Shown here: one piece after another, positions 59,001-64,000 of the stretch
How positions within the stretch are numbered: position 1 is the stretch's first letter
Layout: every line of letters starts with the position of its first letter
Origin: Macrostomum hystrix
Taxonomy: Eukaryota > Platyhelminthes > Macrostomidae
Direction: 5' to 3'
Assembly (NCBI GenBank): GCA_950097015.1
Contig: CATNEN010000038.1
Span: forward strand, 26,945,001 to 27,009,000
DNA: 64,000 nt
Translations under genes and position numbers: made by a program
Notes under the pieces: model-generated
What the model saw: the letters and a program-made list of their open reading frames with translations, nothing else
Told to the model about the DNA's origin: nothing
Databases searched by the model: none

Positions 59001-62000
59001 GATTAAAACGCAATTAAAAAAAACAATCATCGTTTTAAAAACTTGTTGGAAAAAAAAATAATTAGCAGTTAGTTGCAATATTGTTGATTAAAAGCACGCG
59101 TTGTTAATTTTAGTATCAATTTTTTTATTTTGTTAATTTGTTAATTTAATAATTTTGGATGTCTCTTGTCAACTCTTTGAACACTAATATAAAAACGAGC
59201 TCCTATCATATAGTAACGAAGCCGATTTTGTATTGCCATAGCCTACCAGTGTTGAGCGAAGTGGCAGAGCGAAAGCTCTCCGAGCCGTCCAGTTTAGAAG
59301 ATCTGCCATCGTCTGATGATTAAAATAATTTTGTTTAAAGCAAAAAAATAATTAAATTAATTATTAAGCGCAGATGTTAAAAATTAGAGGTGTCAAATAA
59401 ATGTTAAATAGGTGAGGAATAACCGAATATATAATTTTAATTAATTAGTTCGAAAGGCATACTACTTAACCTTAATATGTGAGTAGTACTAAGCGATGTG
59501 TTATCATTATTTATATATTATTTACTAAGGAACCAGCCATTATTATAGTTTTTAGATTTTTTTGTTAACAAGTATTTACAATATTCATAGGTTTGTAGAT
59601 TAAACTAAATAAATATAATAATTTCGGAGCCCATTCTACCACCTTATACGGTATAATAACAAAGGTTAAATACCTAGCTTAGTGGTGGTGTACAGCATCT
59701 CATCTTCCAGATAGTCAATGCTAGTCGTGTACTTATTGTAAGAGTCGGATCGCATCAGGGTATTGGCGTTGGCGTGTCGTTCGTCGAAGACAGAGTCGGC
59801 GCTCTCGGAGCCGTGCGACCTGATTGTGTCGGTGCCACCGGCAGAATGCGGCGGTCGGCGAAGCTTGGGTGTCACGCCTTGTTTTTTTTAAATTGGCGTT
59901 TAATTGAAGGTAAAACAACAGTTAATAAAAAATTTGTTTGTTTCGTAAGTTAGCAGTTTTTTAAAAGCAGCATAAACAAGCAAGCATATTGTGCGCGAAA
60001 CAGAAAATGACTAGCTTATAGGAATGGGAAAAACAAATGTTGCAAGCTAAAAATAAGAAAAAAGCACAACAAAAGCGTGACCTTGCTGGCTTGCTATCAC
60101 ATTAAGTGGGTATGAATATTTCGAAACATATCGGCAAGTTTCAATCGGACCCTGTAAAGGCAACTAATGACTATAGTCTGTCTTAATATCTTTCTAAATG
60201 ACCCTAATTATGATGGACCCAAAGGTTAGGTTAGCAAAATTATGACAGTATTAACTAATCGTATATATTGACAGTAGTAAGACCTGTTTCTGTATCTCCT
60301 AAAATATCCCTGTAAAAAATTCGGCTGCTTCTTCGGCGGGTTTTTTGTGCAAAATAGGAGTGGAATCTAACAAAATCCCCCCTATCTCGCAAGAGTTAAA
60401 GAAACCACCCAGGAAGCAGCCGATGTAACGGTAAATTGTGCGGAAACCGCCGAAGAATCACCCGAACCAGTGGCCCATGGGACAACCAGAGAATTATTCC
60501 TCGGCGGTTTCTGAGCATGGAATCTTCCGAACTGGAGGACTCTTTGGGTGATTCCATTTCGCCACCAAGAAGCACCGAGAAAACGCCCAGTTGGGTAGAT
60601 TCTAAGCATGGAATCATCCGATTGGTATGTTTCCAGCGTTCGGCTGTTTATTTTTCTGGAAACACCGCAGATTCCAACTGGAATCACCCAAATAAACATC
60701 CCTATTTTTTAGCGGGATTCAACCAATCGCCCTTCAAATTCAGAATAGGGGCTAGCTAAAATTTTCCGCTGTATCCGATGAAAGAACTTTCAGAATCACA
60801 AAGCATCGGCATCGTCGAGATGTTCAACGATTCTCGTCTGGGTGTCTGGCGGCAAAAATCACCAATATAGACATTATTTTTCTGCACACGTCATGTCATC
60901 ATTTTACCATGTCGGCTATGGTTGTTGACCTTTTTGGATTTATTACTACTTGCCGATGAGGTTTATGCAGAGCAATGTTAATTGTCCTCGTCACCAGGAT
61001 CTTTGACAACAATCGCTGAATATTTCGACGACGCCGACTCGGACGGCTTTGAAAGTTAGTTAATCGCAAATGGCGGAAAATTTTGATTCAGTTCGTGAAA
61101 TTTCACGAAAATTGGTCATTCGATTTTGGGAGCTATCGTGAAGTAGGCAGTGGGTATTTGAAATACCACTGTGGTCTTTGTCCAGGGGGATAATAGCATG
61201 GTCTTTGTACTATAAACAATGCCTGATTAAATCCCGTCATTAAAAGTTAAGCTCCCTCCAGTAAAATATGACATTTGATAATGAGAAAGCGAATGGAGAT
61301 ATGTATAGCAATCGATTACAACAGCACAAATAATAAGTTCTAAGAAAGAGTGAAATAATTATTATTATGTTGTCAAGATACCGGCTAACTGGTGAAGGTT
61401 CATAACAATTTTTTACTAAGTTATAGATAAAAAACTATCTATAAGGGAGCAACTATATTCTTTGATTCCATTCCAGAAGAAATAAACTAAAAACCAAAAT
61501 ATAGACAACTTCTAGGCCACAAGATAAGGAAACAGAAATACCACCACTCAACTACTAACAGCAGGAAAGTAAACTAAATGACCAAAATGAGTGAAGTTTC
61601 CGAAATAATAAGTAAGTAGCTTATTGCTAATTTTTCATAGAAAATAAAAACTATTCATATTGTTTTGCTGCTTTGCAATCTGCTGGCATATTTCAGATGC
61701 CCTACCAGATTTGACTCCACTCGAGCTGATGATTCTATATATCTTGCGATTGCCTGTAAAGCCATTTTAAATAGGCACAAGATGTACTGAAATATTGCTT
61801 TTTTAGTAAATTTTATAAGGCTCCCCTGAGAGCCACAGACAATGGAGTTTGAACAAAAAAACTTTTGTAAAAAAATTGTTTGTAGACTGCTACTAATAGT
61901 AGTGATAAATATTTTATCGCGCGAATCTAAAAAATATCTTAAAACAAAAAACAAAAGGAACAATACAGTAGGGATAACAACACACAGCAAGGAAATCTAG

Positions 62001-64000
62001 CATTCTTTCTAATATTAACTAACTGCTTTCTCATGCTAGTAGAAAACACAGGCATGAATATTAAATAAAATGAAGCTCAAGTCTAGACAATGTAACAAAA
62101 AACACACACTAACACATGCGGGTCTAAGGACCATAGTAAATAATTAGTACTAATATTCTATAACTACTACTAATGGGTAGACACCAACATAAATACAGGA
62201 AAGTGGGAGATTCATCAGTTTTAACCTATTTTATGTTTCAACAAAGCGTTTTCTTTCTTTCTTTTGTCCATATTTAAACAACTTTTTCAAAGAAATCTAC
62301 AGCGTAAATAAGAGTTAATCTGAAAACAATAGAAAGTCATTCAACTTCATTTGAATATGGTAAGAATATACAAAATTAAAAAATCACGCAAAAAACGATC
62401 AGCACTCTTATCATACTACTAGGTAAGTAGAGCACATGGAGACTTTATTATATTTAAAGACACAAAAACTATTTTTTACATATAAATCATTGAATAAAAG
62501 CATTTTTACAAATCTGTTTCACTTACCTCCGTCATCGTCTGACTCGGACATGTGATGCTCGGCAATTGTGTCCGGCTTGCTAATCTCGATTGTCTCCTCT
62601 AGGATAATCTCCTCTTCCCAGTTCTCAATTATGGTGGTAACCTGGCGCAGCACCTCGAAGATGTTAATGTAGTTCTGCTTCTTGGCGATGTGGGCCGGAG
62701 TCCAGTTGCGCTGTTAGGGTAAAGTGTTTTGTTTAAATTAGCATTTTGTTTAGGCGCTTAGAGAATAATTAACTGACTCAAAATGTGATTCTTTAATTTT
62801 AGTATTCCAATCGCAAGCAACCCTTTTTTAACAAGATCGAGAAATATTTGGATTTTTGACCAGAATTCTTAGAAACGCAAAAAAGATCACGTGACCTGAA
62901 TTCTTAGAAAAGAATGATAAAGATCATGTGACATGAATTCTTAGAAACTAAAAATAAAGATAATTTGTCTCGAAATCTTAGCTACAAAAATATCAAGTGA
63001 CTTATTTAGGAAAAAATAACAAAGAACTACAGATGACGTGACTTTATTTCTTAGAAAAATGAAATAATGGATCAATCGACATGAATTCTTATAGAAACGA
63101 AAAAAGGAAGATCATGTGACCTGATTTCTTAGAAAAAGAGAAATAAAGATCGCGTGATCTTAATTTGTAAGAAAAGTAAATATATATATATTATGTGACC
63201 TGAATTCGTTGCTACGAAAAATTCAAGTGACTTAGATAAGAAAAAAATACAAAAAACTACAGATCACGTGACTTTAATTCATAGAAAAATGAAAAAAATC
63301 AAGTGGCATAAATTATTATAGAAAAATAGAAAAAAAACTTAAGATCACGTGACCTGAATAGTAGTAAACGAAAATAAGTTTAGATCACGTGACTTAAAGT
63401 TTTAAATAAAATAGGTCTCGGGAAAATTCATTAAGCCAAATCATATTAAAAAACATATTCAAAGATTACATGATTAATTGAAATATAAATTTCTACCCAG
63501 CAACCTAAGCGATGGCTACTCGCTATCGTAGTCACTAGACCAACCAACGAAGCCATTTAAGGCAGCCAATTTGCAAAGAAGCTAAGATTTTTAGTCCACA
63601 AAATCTGCATGCCTCTCCTTTTAATAGCGAAAATTACTGTGTGTCTGCAACTGATTTGCTTTCGGATGATGAACAGGGGAAAACTAAGAAGAGACCTGGA
63701 ACGGACAGTTACTGAAGCTAGAAATCTTACTGCCCACAGATTTACTTCAGCTAATGCTGGTACACATTTAACAGCTGGGTGAACTGAAGCAATGCAGAGT
63801 AAAGTGTCCTTCTAGAGGACAGAAATTTTTCCAGTCCAGTCGGGAATCGAAACCCCGACCTTTAAATGAAGGTGAAAAACTGCCACGATGAGAAAATAAC
63901 GGGGAAATAAGGATAAGTAGATTTACTCACCGCATTGCGCATGTTGGCATCAGCTCCGGCTTCCAACAGCAGGTAGACAACCTGCAGATGGCCCTGCTGT
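31818..64000 (-). CDS. ANK: Ankyrin, membrane-skeleton adaptor (3' part, 20 exons, 5' end beyond window)
   Basis: Twenty exons joined by GT-AG introns with fully consistent phases encode about 1,500 residues. They give the end of the ankyrin-repeat domain, a spacer, ZU5-ZU5-UPA, a death domain and a C-terminal tail. Diagnostic stretches include [64 protein letters not shown] and [11 protein letters not shown], all hallmarks of ankyrins. Ankyrins bind spectrin through ZU5 and membrane proteins through the repeats. Exons on the minus strand, 5' to 3': 63931-64000, 62527-62710, 59674-59877, 59247-59312, 58039-58323, 56726-56923, 54597-54664, 51739-51924, 50784-50920, 46139-46673, 44396-44687, 43157-43383, 42251-42439, 41185-41505, 40101-40551, 38370-38498, 36812-37018, 35689-35727, 32599-33117, 31818-32014. 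Summed length is 4504 = 1 + 3 x 1501. Conserved-domain exons are certain; spacer and tail exons are predicted from splice sites and phase. Confidence 0.95.
32015..32598 (-). other. Intron with cagacaga simple repeat at its 5' end
   Basis: Otherwise unique AT-rich sequence. A (cagacagN)n tract lies at 32505-32575. Confidence 0.7.
32599..33117 (-). CDS. Ankyrin tail exon with duplicated LPDG motif
   Basis: Phase 1-1. A His-rich start (HRHHQSHHH) leads to two related copies: [22 protein letters not shown] and later [22 protein letters not shown]. The donor used is AAG|GTAGCC; a second in-phase donor 15 bases further (to 32584, GCG|GTGATG) would add five residues. LPDG/RR repeats of this kind occur in ankyrin C-terminal tails. 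Confidence 0.85.
33118..35688 (-). other. Intron (2.6 kb) with two inverted-repeat structures
   Basis: Contains the foldback at 33294-33408 and a possible inverted-repeat-bounded segment at about 34498-35022. No ankyrin exon was recognised inside, though a short symmetric one could be missed. Confidence 0.6.
33294..33408. repeat. Short foldback element
   Basis: gatcgagagttcgaa at 33294-33308 is matched in reverse complement by ttcgaactctcgacc at 33394-33408 (14 of 15). The arm resembles the B box of tRNA genes (gagttcgaatc), hinting at a tRNA/SINE-derived palindrome. Confidence 0.6.
35689..35727 (-). CDS. Ankyrin micro-exon, 13 codons
   Basis: 39 bases flanked by ccattttag and GTAAGA, phase 1-1, encoding [12 protein letters not shown]. 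Identified from splice sites and phase only. Confidence 0.65.
35791..36780. repeat. Minisatellite, exact 30-bp unit, 31 copies (intron, orientation 1)
   Basis: The core is gggagattggctgacccaat, in perfect 30-base register from 35791 to 36720 with two decayed copies after. A minus-strand 306-codon frame ([10 protein letters not shown] repeated) is a by-product. Confidence 0.98.
36812..37018 (-). CDS. Ankyrin tail exon flanked by inverted minisatellites
   Basis: Phase 1-1, 69 codons. Proline-rich, then a charged helix ([19 protein letters not shown]...[14 protein letters not shown]). The donor is GTGAGT and the acceptor aaaagcag. Confidence 0.8.
37460..38095. repeat. Minisatellite, 30-bp unit, about 21 copies (intron, orientation 2)
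   Basis: The core is attgggtcagatattctccc. Its reverse complement matches the 35.8-kb array, so the two arrays are inverted relatives on either side of the exon at 36812-37018. It is more variable than the first array (nnttgggtcag; attctccaagattctc variants). Confidence 0.96.
38370..38498 (-). CDS. Ankyrin tail exon, 43 codons
   Basis: Phase 1-1. Encodes [20 protein letters not shown] and then [10 protein letters not shown]. The acceptor is cgcctccgtcag and the donor GTTTGT (weaker). Confidence 0.75.
38566..39897. repeat. Minisatellite, 33-bp unit, about 40 copies, filling an ankyrin intron
   Basis: The core is cagttcttcaggggcaagta followed by gctctatatcct. It is very uniform, with a few 1-base (39319, 39853) and 3-base insertions. 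A 445-codon plus-strand frame is an artefact. The minus strand reads an acidic [11 protein letters not shown] repeat. Confidence 0.97.
40101..40551 (-). CDS. Ankyrin exon: end of death domain and start of tail
   Basis: Phase 0 to 1. Starts [20 protein letters not shown] and [15 protein letters not shown], the last helices of the death domain, then an acidic linker with DDEDDDV and ends [10 protein letters not shown]...GSELDGR. Confidence 0.92.
40620..41090. repeat. Degenerate tandem repeat, about 36-bp unit (intron)
   Basis: Recurring gggagattataggaaatgtg and gaattgggaaacgg blocks, much more decayed than the neighbouring arrays. Confidence 0.75.
41185..41505 (-). CDS. Ankyrin exon: end of UPA and start of death domain
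   Basis: Phase 0-0, 107 codons. [11 protein letters not shown] and [10 protein letters not shown] are the end of the UPA fold; [20 protein letters not shown] is the start of the death domain. Confidence 0.93.
41550..42245. repeat. Minisatellite, about 21-bp unit, fills an ankyrin intron
   Basis: The core is gagattcgacgagatttggg, with variants of the last six bases and a partial larger duplication (segments near 41585-41700 and 41740-41830, and 41890-42010 and 42060-42190, repeat each other). Confidence 0.94.
42251..42439 (-). CDS. Ankyrin exon: UPA domain, first half
   Basis: Phase 0-0, 63 codons, with [18 protein letters not shown] and [11 protein letters not shown], matching the UPA domain of ankyrins. 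Confidence 0.95.
42535..43010. repeat. Minisatellite, 21-bp unit, about 22 copies (intron)
   Basis: The core is gagtagctaaaaatcccatt. A segment of about 110 bases is itself duplicated (about 42700-42770 and 42825-42890). Confidence 0.94.
43157..43383 (-). CDS. Ankyrin exon: end of second ZU5 and ZU5-UPA junction
   Basis: Phase 1 to 0. [34 protein letters not shown] and RCFCITDDK are near-invariant in ankyrins. Confidence 0.97.
43395..44330. repeat. Minisatellite, 40-bp unit, about 23 copies (intron)
   Basis: The core is agctactcaaactgtactca followed by aactacgagcctacattta. Copies at the left are most uniform; to the right they diverge. Confidence 0.94.
44396..44687 (-). CDS. Ankyrin exon: second ZU5 domain
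   Basis: Phase 0 to 1. [36 protein letters not shown] and [19 protein letters not shown]. Intact and highly conserved. Confidence 0.97.
45050..46060. repeat. Minisatellite, 24-bp unit carrying AGATCT, about 41 copies (intron)
   Basis: The core is agatctagccctgtctttat followed by ccat. There are two zones: the ccctgtctttatccat form from 45085 to 45680 and the tcctgtctgtatctgt form from 45680 to 46050, with some copies shortened to 22 bases. Confidence 0.95.
46139..46673 (-). CDS. Ankyrin exon: first ZU5 domain (spectrin-binding)
   Basis: Phase 2 to 0, 178 codons. [73 protein letters not shown] and [10 protein letters not shown]. This domain binds beta-spectrin in characterised ankyrins. A 61-base part of the exon ([16 protein letters not shown] region) is duplicated in the flanking intron at about 46709-46750. 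Confidence 0.98.
46800..47135. repeat. Minisatellite, 24-bp unit, about 14 copies (intron)
   Basis: The core is gagctgtcatatgagcaggg followed by aaac, with ggaaatgagc variants. Confidence 0.94.
47862..48130 (+). mobile_element. tRNA-derived SINE (copy 1)
   Basis: TAGCCTAGTGG fits the pol III A box exactly and GGATCGATTCC the B box, 38 bases apart. The body then reads tctgcattgcttcagttcac and cagctgataaatgggtacca, which recur on the minus strand at 63.7 kb. The tail has cccagtccatggactg and a gcgccgcgca block, also seen at 26.97 kb. Confidence 0.85.
48131..49085. other. Intron sequence with SINE-adjacent GC-rich patch
   Basis: 48180-48390 is GC-rich and on the minus strand has a gagctcgattccgcgg B-box-like motif, possibly a second, inverted SINE head. 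The rest is unique and pyrimidine-rich. Confidence 0.4.
49086..49625. repeat. Pyrimidine-rich degenerate array, about 32-bp unit (intron)
   Basis: The core is catttatcccatagtcttat followed by ctctccctgtct, regular at 49330-49565 and decayed outside. Confidence 0.85.
50335..50740. repeat. Minisatellite, 22-bp unit, about 18 copies (intron)
   Basis: The core is taccatccttgtctacccac followed by tc. It begins only about 40 bases downstream of the exon donor at 50784. Confidence 0.95.
50784..50920 (-). CDS. Ankyrin spacer exon just before the first ZU5
   Basis: Phase 0 to 2. [19 protein letters not shown] and [16 protein letters not shown]; the next exon completes G-FLVSF as in other ankyrins. 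An alternative acceptor at 50953-50954 exists but is out of phase with the preceding exon. Confidence 0.85.
51195..51640. repeat. Minisatellite, 21-bp unit, about 21 copies (intron)
   Basis: The core is tatccactcatatctcttat followed by c, with tctgtcatc and cttatatatctc variants. Confidence 0.93.
51739..51924 (-). CDS. Ankyrin spacer exon beginning with (CAG)8
   Basis: Phase 0-0, 62 codons. Eight Gln codons directly after the acceptor ttag, then [20 protein letters not shown]. Donor GTGCGT. Predicted from splice sites and phase; no conserved domain. Confidence 0.65.
52450..54495. repeat. Minisatellite, 36-bp unit, about 57 copies (intron)
   Basis: The core is gaatggggatccaaacaagc followed by tagaagggatattggg. 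It has a GGATCC in most copies. Variants (tctaaa, attaaaacaatc, gatgttg) occur in runs that suggest block duplications of several units. Because 36 is a multiple of 3, both strands give long frames; none is taken as a gene. Confidence 0.98.
54597..54664 (-). CDS. Ankyrin spacer exon, 68 bp
   Basis: Phase 1 to 0. [20 protein letters not shown]. Good acceptor (ttatcttatctag) and donor (AAG|GTGAGT). Confidence 0.8.
55215..55790. repeat. GAGATGAGACA minisatellite, second locus (intron)
   Basis: Units of 16-20 bases around ggggagagatgagaca, same orientation and same monomer as the 28-29.6 kb array, without its 63-bp higher-order structure. Confidence 0.94.
56480..56700. repeat. Minisatellite, 16-bp self-complementary unit, about 13 copies (intron)
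   Basis: The unit is gaatctgggattccta. Each unit contains GAATC and GATTC arms, so single strands can form small hairpins. Confidence 0.94.
56726..56923 (-). CDS. Ankyrin spacer exon, 66 codons
   Basis: Phase 1-1. Encodes [20 protein letters not shown] and [20 protein letters not shown], Ser/Thr-rich and probably disordered. Acceptor tctgactgcag, donor GTAAAA (weak). Confidence 0.7.
57085..57330. repeat. Minisatellite, about 25-bp unit, about 9 copies (intron)
   Basis: The core is ggcagtcgatatgggatctt followed by aaact, with gacggtcgat variants. Confidence 0.92.
58039..58323 (-). CDS. Ankyrin spacer exon, 95 codons
   Basis: Phase 1-1. [34 protein letters not shown] and a basic end ([12 protein letters not shown]). 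Acceptor caggctcag, donor GTAGGC. Confidence 0.75.
58440..58725. repeat. Tandem repeat, about 82-bp unit, 3-4 copies, each with TATAAATAG (intron)
   Basis: TATAAATAG begins at 58454, 58535, 58617 and 58709. The intervening sequence repeats gcacatttctaatgtacact and a gaggggaagagaaatgag block. Confidence 0.9.
59247..59312 (-). CDS. Ankyrin spacer micro-exon, 22 codons
   Basis: 66 bases between tcatcag and GTAGGC, phase 1-1, encoding [20 protein letters not shown]. Serine-rich; predicted from splice sites, phase and coding-like composition in AT-rich surroundings. Confidence 0.65.
59674..59877 (-). CDS. Ankyrin spacer exon, 68 codons
   Basis: Phase 1-1. [40 protein letters not shown]. Similar Ser/Asp-rich patterns precede ZU5 in other ankyrins. 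Confidence 0.82.
59878..62526 (-). other. Intron (2.6 kb) containing a hairpin-bearing segment
   Basis: 60430-60740 is GC-richer and full of short direct and inverted blocks (gaatcaccc / gggtgatt; gcatggaatc twice). The rest is AT-rich. A small element insertion is likely; no coding exon is recognised. Confidence 0.6.
62527..62710 (-). CDS. Ankyrin exon: last ankyrin repeat and start of spacer
   Basis: Phase 0 to 1. [20 protein letters not shown] is the final repeat; [20 protein letters not shown] and SESDDDG match the acidic stretch after the repeats in other ankyrins. Confidence 0.95.
62860..63400. repeat. Diverged tandem repeat rich in TCACGTGA motifs (intron)
   Basis: About ten copies of gatcacgtgacctgaattct with intervening gaaaaa-type DNA, spacing 30-75 bases. 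Four copies hold the perfect palindrome TCACGTGA (62887, 63264, 63345, 63385). Confidence 0.8.
63500..63565 (-). repeat. tRNA-like fragment
   Basis: On the minus strand GGTTGGTCTAGTGACTACGA is an A-box-like tRNA head; the B box is decayed (taggttgctgggtag). Probably the head of another SINE. Confidence 0.45.
63695..63895 (-). mobile_element. tRNA-derived SINE (copy 2)
   Basis: On the minus strand ggtcggggtttcgattcccg (B box) is followed by tctgcattgcttcagttcac and cagctgttaaatgtgtacca, matching copy 1 at 47.9-48.0 kb. The A box is decayed. Confidence 0.8.
63931..64000 (-). CDS. Ankyrin exon: ankyrin repeat (continues beyond window)
   Basis: [20 protein letters not shown] is a canonical repeat; AQQGH is typical of the penultimate repeat in ankyrins. 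Ends in phase 0 at GTGAGT. The remaining repeats lie upstream, past the right edge. Confidence 0.95.

Noticed and set aside
63500-63565. Functional tRNA gene
   Set aside because: Only an A-box-like half is recognisable. The B box is decayed and no cloverleaf can be formed.

Overview
This window is animal DNA, most likely from an invertebrate bilaterian. It has intron-rich genes with GT-AG introns, a Ty3/gypsy-type retroelement, tRNA-derived SINE copies, a Crypton-type recombinase remnant, and very many minisatellites. A free-living flatworm such as Macrostomum would fit the style, but that is a guess. No assignment below species-group level can be made from sequence alone. No rRNA gene, intact tRNA gene or CRISPR array was seen.

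Layout: (1) 1-6.5 kb holds the 3' half of a gypsy-type element: protease end, reverse transcriptase, RNase H and integrase, then a promoter-like block and an extra proline/glutamine-rich ORF. (2) 6.5-10 kb is AT-rich DNA without a convincing gene. (3) 10-25.4 kb is an immune-like island. An intact secreted C-type lectin gene (+) lies at 10.2 kb. A 1,786-residue very large inducible GTPase (VLIG/GVIN family, minus strand) lies at 16-21.4 kb. Two damaged near-copies of the lectin face each other at 23.5-25.3 kb. (4) 25.8-31.2 kb holds a laminin-G-like fragment, a frameshifted Crypton-type tyrosine recombinase and two large minisatellites. (5) 31.8-64 kb is the 3' part of an ankyrin gene on the minus strand.

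The ankyrin gene could be threaded through 20 exons with consistent splice phases. They encode the last ankyrin repeats, a spacer, two ZU5 domains, the UPA domain, a death domain and a long C-terminal tail ending in a basic run, about 1,500 residues in the window. Eight exons are symmetric phase 1-1 and could act as cassettes. Most introns carry their own homogeneous minisatellite with a private unit of 16-82 bp. Two of these arrays are inverted relatives of each other and flank one exon. Many long open frames in the window are artefacts of these arrays.

Functional reading: the lectins are secreted and the VLIG protein is cytosolic, and both families are tied to immunity elsewhere. Their interleaving and recent copy turnover suggest a fast-evolving defence locus. 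The ankyrin is a conserved membrane-skeleton adaptor and an unrelated neighbour.
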